Positions 37,864 to 48,194 of a stretch of 64,000 nucleotides of DNA are shown one piece after another. Origin of the DNA: an uncultured bacterium (GTDB lineage: Bacteria; Pseudomonadota; Alphaproteobacteria; Sphingomonadales; Sphingomonadaceae); the NCBI GenBank assembly GCA_942636505.2, contig CALOGB020000055.1, forward strand, positions 62,001 through 126,000. The letters run 5' to 3'. How positions within the stretch are numbered: position 1 is the stretch's first letter; each line of letters opens with the position of its first letter. A program made the position numbers and the translations under genes. Under the pieces are notes generated by a model that searched no databases, had not been told where the DNA came from, and saw nothing but the letters and a program-made list of their open reading frames with translations.

Positions 37864-38652
37864 ATGGATACGACCAACCTGTTCCGGCTCGACGGCCGCG
37901 TCGCGCTGATCACCGGCGGCAGCCGCGGGATCGGCAAGATGATCGCCGCCGGCTTCATCGCGCAGGGGGCGAAGGTGTATATCTCGTCGCGCAAAGCTGA
38001 CGTGTGTGAGGCGGCGGCGGCGGAACTCGGGCCGAACTGCATCGCGTTGCCGCAGGACGTCTCGACGGTGGCGGGGTGCAAGGCGCTAGCCGCGCAGTTC
38101 GCCGAACATGAGTCGCAGCTCGATATCCTCGTCAACAACGCTGGCGCGGCGTGGGGCGTACCGTTCGAGGAGTTTTCCGAGGTCGGCTGGGACAAGGTCA
38201 TGGACCTGAACGTGAAGTCGCCGTTCTTCCTGACGCAGGCGCTGCATGCGGCGCTGAAGGCATCGGGATCGCGCGAGAAGCCGGCGAAGGTGATCAACAT
38301 CACCTCGATCGACGGCCAGCGACTCAACCCGTGGGAGACGTACAGCTATCATGCGTCGAAGTCGGCGCTGATCTACCTGACGAAGCGGATGGCGGCACGG
38401 CTTGTGACGGACTCGATCAACGTGACCTCAATCGCGCCGGGGGCATTCGCGAGCGACATGAACAAGGCGGCGCGAGATCATGGGGACGCGGTGGCGCAGG
38501 GGATACCGGCGAAGCGCGTCGGGGTGGACGAGGATATGGCCGGCGCGGCGATCTACCTGGCCAGCCGCGCCGGGGATTACGTGATCGGCGAGACGATCAC
38601 GGTGGACGGCGGCCTGGTGCACGCGTCGCTGGGGACGTCGATCGACGCGTAA
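37864..38652 (+). CDS. Short-chain dehydrogenase/reductase, RhlG-like
   Basis: The 262-residue SDR has TGGSRGIGKM, NNAGAAWG, the active-site Ser in NITSIDG and YSYHASKSA. The basic residues after strand 2 (SSRKADV) point to NADPH. It resembles the RhlG/3-oxoacyl reductase-like group. The ATG at 37864 has GGAGG seven bases upstream. It is read alone, divergent from the other SDR gene; the substrate is unknown. Confidence 0.88.
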   Translation: MDTTNLFRLDGRVALITGGSRGIGKMIAAGFIAQGAKVYISSRKADVCEAAAAELGPNCIALPQDVSTVAGCKALAAQFAEHESQLDILVNNAGAAWGVPFEEFSEVGWDKVMDLNVKSPFFLTQALHAALKASGSREKPAKVINITSIDGQRLNPWETYSYHASKSALIYLTKRMAARLVTDSINVTSIAPGAFASDMNKAARDHGDAVAQGIPAKRVGVDEDMAGAAIYLASRAGDYVIGETITVDGGLVHASLGTSIDA

Positions 38653-38657
38653 GCCAA

Positions 38658-38808
38658 TTCCCTCGCCCCTCCGGGGAGAGGGAGGGAGGAGCACTTGCGA
38701 CGGAAGGGAGAGGGGCAGTTGGGGCGAGCAGACCGAGCCTCACTCCCCTCTCCTTTCCCACGGCAAGCGCCGCGGGCCCCTTCCCTCTCCCCGTAGGGGC
38801 GAGGGAGA
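38658..38808. repeat. ~150-bp palindromic repeat between convergent genes
   Basis: Same family as the six GTA copies: TTCCCTCGCCCCTCCGGGGA at one end and CCTCTCCCCGTAGGGGCGAG at the other, but with a different inner part. It starts five bases after the SDR stop and ends one base before the maeB stop codon. Confidence 0.85.
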
Positions 38809-41064
38809 TTAGCGGGCGATGCCACCCGCGGCGAGCACCGCCAGCGTCACCAGCTCGCTAGCCGTCGACGTCATCGGCGCAACCTGCACCGGCTTCTCCA
38901 TTCCGATCAGCATCGGCCCGATCACCGAATCCCCACCCAGTTCCCGCAACAACTTCGCCGAGATATGCGCCGACTGGAGCCCCGGCATGATCAGCACGTT
39001 CGCTGGCCCCGACAGCCGCGCAAACGGATAGTTTGCCAGCTGCTTCGGGTTCAACGCAACGTCGGGCGCCATCTCGCCCTCATACTCGAACCCGACCTTC
39101 CGCCCGTCGAGCACGGTCACCGCATCGCGGATATTGTCGAGCCACTCCCCCTTCGGATTGCCGAAGTTCGAGTAGCTGAGGAACGCCACGCGAGGCTCAT
39201 GCCCCATCCGCCGTGCGACCGCCGCGGTCTGTTCGGCGAAGTCGGCCAATTGCTCGGCGGTCGGGCGCTCGTTGACCGTGGTGTCGGCGATGAACACCGT
39301 GTGGCTCTGCCCGACGAGCAGGTGGATGCCGAACGGCGTCTTGCCCGCGGCCGGATCGATCACGCGGTAGATCTGCCGCATCGTCTCGCCATAGGTGCGC
39401 GTGATGCCGGTGATCATCGCGTCGCCTTCGCCGAGCTGGAGCAGCAGCGCGCCGAAGATGTTGCGGTCCTGGTTGACCATCCGCTCGCAATCGCGGCGCA
39501 GGTAACCGCGCCGCTGGAGCCGCGAATACAGGAAGTCGACCATCCGCGGCACGAGCGGCGAGACGCGGCTGTTGTGGAGTTCGAAGCTCTCGGGGTCGGT
39601 GACGCCGAGCGCGCGCAACCGGTCGGGCACGTCGTCGCGGCCGACGAGAACTGGCGTACCGTAGCCGCCTTCCTTGAACGCGATGGCGGCGCGCAGGACG
39701 ACTTCCTCCTCGCCTTCCGCGAAGATCACACGCTTCGGATGCGCGCGTGCGCCTTCATAGGCCATCGACAGCACCGAGGTGGTCGGGTTGAGCCGCGCCC
39801 GCAAGGAATGACGATACGCTTCGATATCGAGGATCGGCTTGGTCGCGACGCCCGAGGCCATCGCCGCCTTGGCGACTGCGACGGGGACGACTTCCATCAG
39901 GCGCGGATCGAACGGCGCGGGGATGATGTACGCCGGGCCGAAGCTGTGGCTGACACCGTACGCGGCCGCGACTTCCTCGGGCACGCGTTCGCGCGCCAAT
40001 TCCGCGATCGCGTTAGCGGCGGCGATCTTCATCGCGTCGTTGATGCCGGTCGCGCGGACGTCCAGTGCCCCGCGGAAGATGAACGGGAAGCCGAGCACGT
40101 TGTTGACCTGGTTCGGATAATCCGAGCGGCCGGTCGCGACGATCGCATCGGGGCGCGCGGCCATCGCCAGTTCGGGGCGGATCTCCGGCTCGGGATTGGC
40201 CATCGCGAAGATGATCGGCGCGGGGGCCATGTCCTTGACCATCTCCGGCGTCAGCGAGCCCGCCGCCGAGAGCCCCAGGAACACGTCGGCACCGACCAGC
40301 GCCTCAGTCAGCGTGCGCGTCTCGGTGATCGCGGCGTGTGCCGACTTCCACTGGTCGACGCCCTCGCGCCCCTTATAGATCACGCCCTTGCGATCGCACA
40401 ATATGACGTTGTCGCCGCGCACGCCCATCGCCTTGACGAGTTCGGTGCAGGCGATCGCCGCGGCGCCGGCGCCGTTGACGACGATCTTGACCTCGGACAG
40501 CTTGCGCCCGGTGAGCAGGCACGCGTTGATCAGGCCGGCGGCGGTGATGATCGCGGTGCCGTGCTGGTCGTCATGGAAGACGGGGATGTTCATGCGTTCG
40601 CGCAGCGCTTGCTCGATGATGAAGCATTCGGGCGCCTTGATGTCCTCGAGGTTGATCCCGCCGAAGGTCGGCTCCATCAGTTCGACCGCGTCGATGAAGC
40701 GGTTCACGTCCTCGGTCTTCAGCTCGATGTCGATCGCGTCGACGTCGGCGAAGCGCTTGAACAGCACCGCCTTGCCTTCCATCACCGGCTTGCTGGCGAG
40801 CGGCCCGAGATTGCCCATGCCGAGGATCGCGGTGCCGTTCGAGATCACCGCGACGAGGTTACCCTTCGCGGTATAGTCGTAGACGGTCGCGGGATCGTCG
40901 TAGATCGCCTGCACCGGCACCGCGACGCCGGGCGAATAGGCGAGCGCGAGATCGCGCTGCGTCGCCATCGGCTTCGACGCGATGATCTCGATTTTCCCCG
41001 GGCGGCCTTCCGAATGGAAGAGCAAGGCTTCGCGTTCGGAGAATTGCAGCGTTTCGTCGGACAT
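38809..41064 (-). CDS. maeB: NADP-dependent malic enzyme with phosphotransacetylase-like domain
   Basis: The 751-residue protein decarboxylates malate to pyruvate. Residues ~1-430 form the malic enzyme part, with SPGVAVPV, VFHDDQHGTAI and the NAD(P) site VNGAGAAAIACTEL. Residues ~430-751 match phosphate acetyltransferase (KRVIFAEGEEEVVLRAA ... SAHISAKLLRELGG), which is regulatory and inactive in MaeB proteins. The full hybrid length is usual for the family. It is monocistronic. Confidence 0.95.
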   Translation of the reverse strand: MSDETLQFSEREALLFHSEGRPGKIEIIASKPMATQRDLALAYSPGVAVPVQAIYDDPATVYDYTAKGNLVAVISNGTAILGMGNLGPLASKPVMEGKAVLFKRFADVDAIDIELKTEDVNRFIDAVELMEPTFGGINLEDIKAPECFIIEQALRERMNIPVFHDDQHGTAIITAAGLINACLLTGRKLSEVKIVVNGAGAAAIACTELVKAMGVRGDNVILCDRKGVIYKGREGVDQWKSAHAAITETRTLTEALVGADVFLGLSAAGSLTPEMVKDMAPAPIIFAMANPEPEIRPELAMAARPDAIVATGRSDYPNQVNNVLGFPFIFRGALDVRATGINDAMKIAAANAIAELARERVPEEVAAAYGVSHSFGPAYIIPAPFDPRLMEVVPVAVAKAAMASGVATKPILDIEAYRHSLRARLNPTTSVLSMAYEGARAHPKRVIFAEGEEEVVLRAAIAFKEGGYGTPVLVGRDDVPDRLRALGVTDPESFELHNSRVSPLVPRMVDFLYSRLQRRGYLRRDCERMVNQDRNIFGALLLQLGEGDAMITGITRTYGETMRQIYRVIDPAAGKTPFGIHLLVGQSHTVFIADTTVNERPTAEQLADFAEQTAAVARRMGHEPRVAFLSYSNFGNPKGEWLDNIRDAVTVLDGRKVGFEYEGEMAPDVALNPKQLANYPFARLSGPANVLIMPGLQSAHISAKLLRELGGDSVIGPMLIGMEKPVQVAPMTSTASELVTLAVLAAGGIAR

Positions 41065-41166
41065 GGGCGGGCCTCGCGCGGTCGTTAGGTTTGGAGGACC
41101 TTCTAGGCAGGTGGTCGCCGTTCGTCACCCCGGACACTTCGCCCATGCCGGTACCGTCGAAAACTG

Positions 41167-41445
41167 CACCACCCCGGCGAAGGCCGGGGCCCAGTTGGGG
41201 GACGGACTTAACGATGGGCGGTCCGTCGTTACTCCGGCCTTTCCAACTGGGCCCCGGCCTCCGCCGGGGTGGTGCCGTTAAAGCGAGAGGGGGTTACGAT
41301 TGGAACGGCCTTCTCCCCCTCGGGGAGAAGGTAGCGCACCTGCGCCGGATGAGGGGCGGTTGGAGTGCGCGTCCGAGCCTCACTCCCCCTCACCCTCCCA
41401 CGCTATGCGCGGGCCCCTCCCTCTCCCCAAGGGGAGAGGGGTTTT
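41167..41445. repeat. Two repeat elements in the maeB-mutS gap
   Basis: No gene lies in 41065-41476. The pair at 41167-41275 consists of CACCCCGGCGAAGGCCGGGG and its complement about 70 bases away. The second element (41309-41445) is a variant of the ~150-bp palindromic family: CTCCCCCTCGGGGAGAAGG at one end and CTCCCCAAGGGGAGAGGGG at the other. Here the repeat lies upstream of two divergent genes rather than next to a stop codon. Confidence 0.8.
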
Positions 41446-41476
41446 ACGGGCGGCCGCTTTTCGCTACCCGCCCCTG

Positions 41477-44080
41477 ATGTCGCATCCCGCCCCTACCCCC
41501 ATGATGACGCAGTATCTCGGCCTGAAGGCGGAGGCGCAGGATTGCCTGTTATTCTACCGGATGGGCGATTTCTTCGAACTGTTCATGGACGATGCGCGGA
41601 TCGCGGCCGGCGTGCTCGACATCGCGCTGACCGCGCGCGGCGAGCATGAGGGCAAGCCGATCCCGATGTGCGGCGTGCCCGTCCACGCGGCGACGGTGTA
41701 CCTCCAACGCCTGATCAAGGCCGGCCACCGCGTCGCGATCGCCGAGCAGGTCGAAAGCCCGGCGGAAGCCAAGGCCCGCGGTGGATCGAAGGCGCTCGTC
41801 GCCCGCGCCATCGTCCGGGTGGTGACGGCGGGGACGCTGACCGAGGAGGCGTTGCTCGACGCGCGCTCGGACAATTGGTGCGTGGCGATCGGCGAGGCGG
41901 GCGGGTCGGTAGCTATCGCCGCGGCGGACGTGTCGACCGGGCGGTTCGAGATCGTCGAAGTTGCGGGCGACGCGGTCGAGGCGGAACTCGCGCGGCTTGG
42001 CGCGGCCGAAGTCGTCGCATCGGAGGCGAGCCAGTTCGAGGAAACCGCGACCACGCTGCGCCCGAAAATCGACTTCGACAGCGGCGCGGGCGAGGCTCGG
42101 TTGAAGCGGCTGTACGGCGTGGCGACGCTCGACGGCTTCGGGCAGTTCGGCCGCGCGGGGCTGGCTGCAGCCGGAGGGCTGGTCGCGTATCTGGAGCATA
42201 ATGCAAAGGGCACGATGCCTTTCCTCCGACCCCCGCGGATCGGCCGAGCGGCGGAGACGATGGCGATCGACGCCGCCACCCGCGAAAGCCTGGAGCTGAC
42301 GTGCACCACCGGCGGCGTGCGCAAAGGCAGCCTGCTCGACGCGGTCGACCGGACCGTGACCGGGGCCGGGGCGCGGTTGCTTGGGGCGGATCTCGGTGCG
42401 CCGCTGATGGACAAGGCGGCGATCGATGCGCGGCTCGATCTGGTGCGGCTGTTCCACGACGACCAGGCGGCGCGCGAGCGGTTGCGGTCGACGTTGCGCG
42501 CTCTGCCGGACATCGGGCGGGCGCTTGGCAGGCTGGCGGCGGGGCGCGGCGGCCCGCGCGATCTCGGGCAGTTGCGCGACGGGCTCGACGGCGCCTGGAG
42601 CCTAGGCGAGCGGATGGATGCCATCGTCGATCCGCCGGTGCTGCTCCGGGACATCGCGCCAAGGTTGCGCGGGCACGGCGCGCTGATCGACCTGCTCAAG
42701 CGCGCGCTGGTGCCGTCGCCACCGATCGAGGCGTCGGACGGCGGGTATATCGCGGCGGGCTATGACGCGGCGCTCGACGACCTGCGCGATGCTGGCGCTG
42801 GCGGGCGGCGCGCGATCGCCGCGCTGGAGGCGGAGTTCCGCACCGCGACCGGCGTCACCGCGCTGAAGATCCGCCACAACGGCGTGCTCGGCTATCATGT
42901 CGAGGTGCCGGCGCGGGCCGCGGATCCATTGATGAAGCCCGAGAGCGGCTTCACGCATCGCCAGACGCTCGCGGGCGTGGTGCGGTTCAATACGCCTGCC
43001 TTGCACGACGTCGCGGCGAAGGTGTCGCAGGCCGGCGCGCATGCGTTGGCGGCAGAAGCGGCGCATCTGGAAGAACTGACTGCGCAGGCCTTGGCAGGGC
43101 GCGAGGCGATTGCAGCGACCGCTGATGCGCTCGCGCGGCTCGACGTCGCGGCGGGACTGGCGGAGCGCGCGGCGGAAGGCGCCTGGGCGCGGCCTTCGCT
43201 GGTCGATCACGCGTGTTTCCAGATCGAGGGCGGCCGGCATCCGGTGGTCGAGGCGGCGGTGGCGAAGTCGGGCGATCGGTTCGTCGCCAACGACTGCAAT
43301 CTGTCGGAGGCGTCGCGGCTGTGGCTCGTCACCGGCCCGAACATGGGCGGTAAATCGACCTTCCTCCGCCAGAACGCACTGATCGCCGTGCTCGCGCAGG
43401 CCGGGTCGTACGTGCCCGCGACCAAGGCCACGCTGGGGCTGGTCGACCGTCTGTTCAGCCGGGTCGGTGCGTCGGACAACCTCGCGCGCGGGCGGTCAAC
43501 GTTCATGGTCGAGATGGTCGAAACCGCGGCGATCCTTGCGCAGGCAACGCCGCGATCGTTCGTAATCCTCGACGAGGTCGGGCGCGGTACGTCGACCTAT
43601 GACGGGCTCGCGATCGCCTGGGCGGTGGTCGAGGCGATCCACGAAGACAACCGGTGCAGGTGTCTGTTCGCGACGCATTACCATGAACTGACGCGGTTGG
43701 CGGAGCGGTGCGAGGCGCTGTCGCTGCACCACGTCCGCGCGCGCGAATGGAAGGGGGAGCTGGTGCTGCTCCACGAACTCGCCGACGGCCCGGCGGATCG
43801 GAGCTATGGCCTCGCGGTCGCGCGGCTGGCGGGGATGTCGCCGGTGACGGTGGCTCGCGCGAAGGCGGTGCTGGCGAAGCTCGAGGCTGGGCGCGCGAAG
43901 ACGGGTGGGCTGGCGGCCGGGCTGGACGACTTGCCGCTGTTCGCCGCTGCCGCGCAGGTCGAGGAGGCGGCGTGCGACGTGCTTCGCGAGGATCTGGCCG
44001 GGTTGGATATCGATGCGATGAGTCCGCGGGAGGCGCTGGACGCGCTCTATCGATTGAAGGCGTTGGCGAACGAGGGGTAG
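41477..44080 (+). CDS. mutS: DNA mismatch repair ATPase MutS
   Basis: The 867-residue protein recognises mismatches. The mismatch-binding Phe-x-Glu is in GDFFELF near the N-terminus. The ATPase has Walker A TGPNMGGKST (~617-626), Walker B FVILDEVGRGTSTYDG and the TRFATHYHEL-like FATHYHEL motif. The C-terminal tail is complete. I chose the ATG at 41477; ATGs 24 and 27 bases further are possible. There is no clear ribosome binding site, and the frame further upstream translates the repeat. Confidence 0.96.
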   Translation: MSHPAPTPMMTQYLGLKAEAQDCLLFYRMGDFFELFMDDARIAAGVLDIALTARGEHEGKPIPMCGVPVHAATVYLQRLIKAGHRVAIAEQVESPAEAKARGGSKALVARAIVRVVTAGTLTEEALLDARSDNWCVAIGEAGGSVAIAAADVSTGRFEIVEVAGDAVEAELARLGAAEVVASEASQFEETATTLRPKIDFDSGAGEARLKRLYGVATLDGFGQFGRAGLAAAGGLVAYLEHNAKGTMPFLRPPRIGRAAETMAIDAATRESLELTCTTGGVRKGSLLDAVDRTVTGAGARLLGADLGAPLMDKAAIDARLDLVRLFHDDQAARERLRSTLRALPDIGRALGRLAAGRGGPRDLGQLRDGLDGAWSLGERMDAIVDPPVLLRDIAPRLRGHGALIDLLKRALVPSPPIEASDGGYIAAGYDAALDDLRDAGAGGRRAIAALEAEFRTATGVTALKIRHNGVLGYHVEVPARAADPLMKPESGFTHRQTLAGVVRFNTPALHDVAAKVSQAGAHALAAEAAHLEELTAQALAGREAIAATADALARLDVAAGLAERAAEGAWARPSLVDHACFQIEGGRHPVVEAAVAKSGDRFVANDCNLSEASRLWLVTGPNMGGKSTFLRQNALIAVLAQAGSYVPATKATLGLVDRLFSRVGASDNLARGRSTFMVEMVETAAILAQATPRSFVILDEVGRGTSTYDGLAIAWAVVEAIHEDNRCRCLFATHYHELTRLAERCEALSLHHVRAREWKGELVLLHELADGPADRSYGLAVARLAGMSPVTVARAKAVLAKLEAGRAKTGGLAAGLDDLPLFAAAAQVEEAACDVLREDLAGLDIDAMSPREALDALYRLKALANEG

Positions 44081-44225
44081 CCTCCTGCCCCGTCATGCCG
44101 AACTCGTTCCGACATCGATTGTCGCGCACACTCAGTGGAACTGAGTTTGCGGAACGGTGGGCCCCGGCCTCCGCCGGGGTGACGGGGTGGGTTGGTGGCG
44201 GGGTGGGCTGGCGGCGGAGTGAAGC

Positions 44226-44340
44226 TGCTCCCCTCCCTGGAAGGGAGGGGTTGGGGGTGGGTCGGGTTCCGCATGTGCCTGCCGTTGCGGCATAAACCGG
44301 CCGACCCACCCCCTACCCCTCCCTTCTAGGGAGGGGAGCC
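44226..44340. repeat. Inverted repeat of CTCCCTGGAAGGGAGGGG type in a gene-free stretch
   Basis: The gap 44081-44438 holds no gene. The element has arms CCCCTCCCTGGAAGGGAGGG plus GGGTGGGTCGG, and CCGACCCACCCCC plus CCCTTCTAGGGAGGGGAG. A half element GGGCCCCGGCCTCCGCCGGG precedes it at about 44161-44179. Confidence 0.8.
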
Positions 44341-44438
44341 CGTTGTATTTCGGGCGGGCGGGAGAATGCCCGCGCACGTCCTAGTATCTCACGATACGTC
44401 GATGCTAGGCGGCGGCCGGATTTAGCGGAGCGCGGGCT

Positions 44439-45398
44439 TTGGGCGGACATCATCACGGGCACGACCACGGCCATTCGCATGGTCACTCACACTCCCATGG
44501 CGGGCACGGCCACAGCCACGCCCCGGCCTCGTTCGACCGCGCGTTCGCGATCGGCATTGGTCTCAACATCGTGTTCGTCGTCGTCGAGGCGATCGTCGGC
44601 CTGCGGATCGACTCGGTCGCGCTGCTCGCCGACGCGGGCCACAATCTGTGCGACGTGCTCGGTCTCGTCGTCGCCTGGGGCGGCACGATGCTTGCGCGCA
44701 CCGCACCGACCAAGCGCTACACCTACGGGCTGAAGGGCTCGACGATCCTCGCCGCGCTGGCCAACGCGCTGCTGTTGCTGGTCGCACTCGGCGCAATCGT
44801 GCTCGAGGCTTCGCAGCGCCTCTCCGATCCCGCCCCCACCGCCGGGCTTACCGTGTCGATGGTCGCGGGCATCGGCATCGCCGTGAACGCGTTCACCGCC
44901 TGGATGTTCGCGCGCGGTCGCAAGGGCGACGTCAACATCCGCGGTGCGTACCTCCACATGGCCGCCGACGCGCTCGTCTCCGCGGGCGTGGTGATCGCCG
45001 GCTTCGTGATCTGGCGCACCGGCCTCACCTGGATCGATCCCGCGGTGAGCATCGTCATCGCGGTCCTGATCTTCTGGCAGACCTGGGGCCTGCTCCGCGA
45101 GACCGTCGAGATGTCGCTGTCCGCCGTCCCCCGCGGAATCGAGTTCGACCATGTCGACGAGGCGCTGTGCGGCTTGCCCGGCGTGAGCGAGATCCACGAT
45201 CTCCACATCTGGCCGATGAGCACCACCGAACCCGTCCTCACCGCGCACCTGGTGATGCCCGGCGGCCACCCCGGCGACCAATTCCTCAGCAACGCCAGGA
45301 CGATGCTCCACGACAAATTCGGCATCGGCCACGCCACGTTGCAGGTCGAGACCGGCAACGGCCACGACTGCTCGATGGCCAGCCCCGACAAGGTCTGA
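44439..45398 (+). CDS. Cation diffusion facilitator metal exporter (CzcD/ZitB-like)
   Basis: The 319-residue protein has a His-rich N-terminus (HHHGHDHGHSHGHSHSHGGH) that probably binds Zn2+. Six transmembrane helices carry the metal-site motifs ADAGHNLCDV (helix 2) and HMAADALVS (helix 5), and a cytoplasmic C-terminal domain contains EIHDLHIWPMS. It exports Zn2+, Co2+ or similar ions in exchange for protons. The start is a TTG with GGAG eight bases upstream; no better in-frame ATG exists before the His-rich tail. Confidence 0.9.
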   Translation: MGGHHHGHDHGHSHGHSHSHGGHGHSHAPASFDRAFAIGIGLNIVFVVVEAIVGLRIDSVALLADAGHNLCDVLGLVVAWGGTMLARTAPTKRYTYGLKGSTILAALANALLLLVALGAIVLEASQRLSDPAPTAGLTVSMVAGIGIAVNAFTAWMFARGRKGDVNIRGAYLHMAADALVSAGVVIAGFVIWRTGLTWIDPAVSIVIAVLIFWQTWGLLRETVEMSLSAVPRGIEFDHVDEALCGLPGVSEIHDLHIWPMSTTEPVLTAHLVMPGGHPGDQFLSNARTMLHDKFGIGHATLQVETGNGHDCSMASPDKV

Positions 45399-45404
45399 CG
45401 CGCG

Positions 45405-46052
45405 TCAGATGAAGTGGAAGTCGGCCTTCGCGCGGCTGGTTTCGCCTTCCAGCGCCTGATCGCGGTAGGGCCCGTCGCGGTCGACCCAGTGCAGGAAGAG
45501 ATGCGCCGACCAGCCGTTAGGGTTCGGCGTCATCCGGCCGTGGCGGTGATGCACGCCCTGGTACAGGACCGCATCGCCGACCTCCATCGCGATTCCCGCA
45601 TATGGCTCCGCACCGAAGTCGTCGGTAACGCGCGCGCTTGGCTCGGTCCGCACCGTGCCGACCTCCAGATCCCAGGGCGCACCATCGCTGTAGTCGAGCG
45701 TCAGCGACAGGCTGTGCTCGCATGCCTGGCGGTCCGAATGCACCATGCAGACGTCGCCCTCGCGGTAGATCCGGAAATAATCATAGGTCGGCAAAAGGTC
45801 GCGCCCGACGAGCTGGCTGACGATCGGCGTCAGTCCCCAAAGGAATTGCAACATCGGCGGATATTGCCGGCCGTAAACTTCGAACGCGGCACGTTTCAGC
45901 AGATTGGGATGCTGCGTGACCTTGCTCAGATCCACCCGGTCCAGCGCCAGATCCTGCTTGAGCCGGCGCAGGAAAGCATCGGTCACCTCGACCGGTATCA
46001 GTCCGCGAAGATGCGCGAACCCGGTATCGCGATAGTTGCCGTCGACCTTCAT
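45405..46052 (-). CDS. Putative Fe(II)/2-oxoglutarate-type oxygenase
   Basis: The ~215-residue protein has a double-stranded beta-helix pattern. A possible HxD iron motif is in MVHSDRQACEHSLSLTLDYS, and a distal His in LYQGVHHRHGRM, followed by SAHLFLHWVDRDG. The arrangement recalls phytanoyl-CoA dioxygenase-like proteins, but the family cannot be fixed. The start is uncertain: the ATG at 46052 fits the conserved start, while ATGs at 46100 and 46142 are also in frame. It converges on the CDF gene. Confidence 0.6.
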   Translation of the reverse strand: MKVDGNYRDTGFAHLRGLIPVEVTDAFLRRLKQDLALDRVDLSKVTQHPNLLKRAAFEVYGRQYPPMLQFLWGLTPIVSQLVGRDLLPTYDYFRIYREGDVCMVHSDRQACEHSLSLTLDYSDGAPWDLEVGTVRTEPSARVTDDFGAEPYAGIAMEVGDAVLYQGVHHRHGRMTPNPNGWSAHLFLHWVDRDGPYRDQALEGETSRAKADFHFI

Positions 46053-46173
46053 CGCTCGATTGCTATCGGCCGGTGCAAACCGGTGCAAGCCCTCCGCCAT
46101 CCGCACGAAAGCCGAAGAATGAACTTTTACGGAGTGGCGCAAGTTACACCGGCATAGATCAGGAGATTATCCC

Positions 46174-46620
46174 ATGAAGAAGCAACTTATCGCAGCGTTG
46201 ATGTCGGTCGCCGTCGCAGCGCCGGCGATGCTGCCGACCGCCGCGACCGCGCAGCGTTACGACGATCGCCGCGACAACAACGACCGTCGCGATCGTGACG
46301 ATCGCCGTTTCAACAACGACCGCCGCGGCAACGATCGCAACTGGCGTGGCGACGACCGCAACTGGGATCCGTCGAACAGCTATCGTGACGGCAAGTATCG
46401 CGAGCGCCGCCTCGGCCGCAACGACCGGATCTATCGGGGTCGCGACGGTCGCGCCTACTGCAAGCGCAACGACGGCACGACCGGCCTCGTGATCGGTGCA
46501 CTCGGCGGCGGCGCGCTGGCGAACCTGATCGGTGGCGGCACGCTCGGCACGCTGGCGGGTGCCGGTGGCGGCGCCTTGCTCGGCCGCTCGGTCGACCGCG
46601 GCAACGTGAAGTGCCGTTGA
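46174..46620 (+). CDS. Exported Asp/Arg-rich protein with glycine zipper
   Basis: The 148-residue protein has a signal peptide (~1-26, ATAATAQ). A repetitive Asp/Arg/Asn-rich stretch follows (RDNNDRRDRDDRRFNNDRR, ~28-70), and then a glycine-zipper segment (IGALGGGALANLIGGGTLG, ~107-138) as in Gly-zipper 2TM envelope proteins. A periplasmic or outer membrane-associated role is likely. AGGAGATTA precedes the start. A strong terminator follows. Confidence 0.82.
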   Translation: MKKQLIAALMSVAVAAPAMLPTAATAQRYDDRRDNNDRRDRDDRRFNNDRRGNDRNWRGDDRNWDPSNSYRDGKYRERRLGRNDRIYRGRDGRAYCKRNDGTTGLVIGALGGGALANLIGGGTLGTLAGAGGGALLGRSVDRGNVKCR

Positions 46621-46650
46621 GCTTCAGCCGAAGCTAGCCAATGACGAAGC

Positions 46651-46678
46651 GGCGGCCGAGCGATCGGCCGCCGTTTTC
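46651..46678 (+). terminator. Rho-independent terminator
   Basis: A perfect 9-bp stem GGCGGCCGA / TCGGCCGCC with loop GCGA (46651-46672) is followed by GTTTT. It ends the Gly-zipper gene and lies just past the stop of the convergent mntH gene. Confidence 0.88.
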
Positions 46679-46682
46679 GTAT

Positions 46683-47999
46683 CTACAGCATGCCGTACAG
46701 AAGCGTGCCGTTCAGCCCGATGATCACCGCGGCGATCACCCAGGCGAGGACCTTCAGCCACGCCGGGCTGACCAAGTCTCCCATGATCGTGCGGTCGCCG
46801 GTGAACTTCACCAGCGGCACGACCGCGAACGGGAGTTGCAGGCTCAGCACGACCTGGCTCAGCACCAGCAGCTTGGTCGCCCCCGCATCACCCGACGCAC
46901 CGACCACGAACACCGCGGGCACGATTGCCAGCAACCGCGTCACCAGCCGCCGCGCCCAAACCGGCATGCGCAGGTTGAGAAAGCCCTCCATCACGATCTG
47001 CCCCGCGAGCGTGCCCGTCACCGTCGAGTTCTGCCCCGACGCCAACAGCGCTACCGCGAAGAGCACACTCGCCGCGCCCATGCCGAGCATCGGTGCGAGC
47101 AGCTGGTACGCCTGGTCGATCTCGGCAACGTCGGTGCGGCCAGCGACGTGGAAGGTCGCCGCCGCGAGGATCAGGATCGCCGCGTTGATGAAGAACGCCA
47201 GCCCCAGCGCCACGGTGCCGTCGATCGTCGCCATCGTGATCGCGTCACGCTTGCCCGCGGTGTCCTTGGCGAAGGCGCGCGTCTGGACGATCGACGAGTG
47301 GAGATACAGATTATGCGGCATCACGGTCGCGCCGAGGATGCCGATCGCGATGTAGAGCATCGCCGGGTTGGTGACGATCTGCGTCGTCGGGACGAGGCCG
47401 CCAAGCACGCCCGCCATGTCGGGCCGCGCTAGGAACAGCTCGAAGATGAAGCAGCCGGCGATGATCACGAGCAAGGCGACGACGAACGCTTCCAGCTTGC
47501 GGAAGCCGAAGCGTTGCAGCGCCAGGATCAGGAACACGTCGAGCGCGGTGAGAACGACGCCGTAGACCAGCGGCAGTCCGAACAGCAATTTCAGCGCGAT
47601 CGCGGTGCCGAGCACTTCGGCGAGGTCGCAGGCGATAATCGCGATCTCGCACAGGAACCAGAGCGCGACCGAGACCGGCTTCGAATAATGCGCGCGGCAG
47701 GCCTGCGCGAGGTCGAGTCCGGCGACGATGCCGAGGCGCGCGGAGAGGGCTTGCAGCACCATCGCCATCAGGTTCGACAGCAGCACGACCGACAGCAGCG
47801 TGTACCCGAACGCCGAGCCACCGGCGATGTCGGTCGCCCAGTTGCCGGGGTCCATATAGCCGACCGCGACGAGATACCCCGGCCCCACGAATGCGAACAG
47901 CCGCCGCCAGAAGGACGCGCCTTCGGGGACGACGACGGTGCGGTGGCTCTCGGCGAGCGAGTTGGCGAAGTCGGACGCGGGGAGATTGGGGGCTGACAT
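46683..47999 (-). CDS. mntH: Nramp-family Mn2+/divalent metal transporter
   Basis: The 438-residue protein has 11 predicted transmembrane helices. It carries the metal-binding motifs DPGNWATD (helix 1) and [12 protein letters not shown] (helix 6). It imports Mn2+ and other divalent ions with protons. I chose the ATG at 47999; a longer frame starts with TTG and has no support. A CDF exporter is encoded nearby but in a separate unit. Confidence 0.94.
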   Translation of the reverse strand: MSAPNLPASDFANSLAESHRTVVVPEGASFWRRLFAFVGPGYLVAVGYMDPGNWATDIAGGSAFGYTLLSVVLLSNLMAMVLQALSARLGIVAGLDLAQACRAHYSKPVSVALWFLCEIAIIACDLAEVLGTAIALKLLFGLPLVYGVVLTALDVFLILALQRFGFRKLEAFVVALLVIIAGCFIFELFLARPDMAGVLGGLVPTTQIVTNPAMLYIAIGILGATVMPHNLYLHSSIVQTRAFAKDTAGKRDAITMATIDGTVALGLAFFINAAILILAAATFHVAGRTDVAEIDQAYQLLAPMLGMGAASVLFAVALLASGQNSTVTGTLAGQIVMEGFLNLRMPVWARRLVTRLLAIVPAVFVVGASGDAGATKLLVLSQVVLSLQLPFAVVPLVKFTGDRTIMGDLVSPAWLKVLAWVIAAVIIGLNGTLLYGML

Positions 48000-48194
48000 C
48001 GGGGGGTGCTTTGCCGGAACGAGGGAGAGGGGACAAGGCGTGGCTGACGAGTCGGGCGACAATGCACTGACCCGCTTCCGTCACCCCAGCGAACGCTGGG
48101 GTATCCCGGCTGGCGGGTGTAGCCATTCGAATGGAGAGATTCCGGCTTTCGCCGGGCCGACGTGTGCGGGTGTACGTGAGCAATATATGGGAAG

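Noticed and set aside
46258..46390. Short repeated GACGATCGC-like units that at first look like an array
   Set aside because: They code the Asp/Arg-rich part of an exported protein and have no regular spacer structure; no CRISPR array is present in the window.
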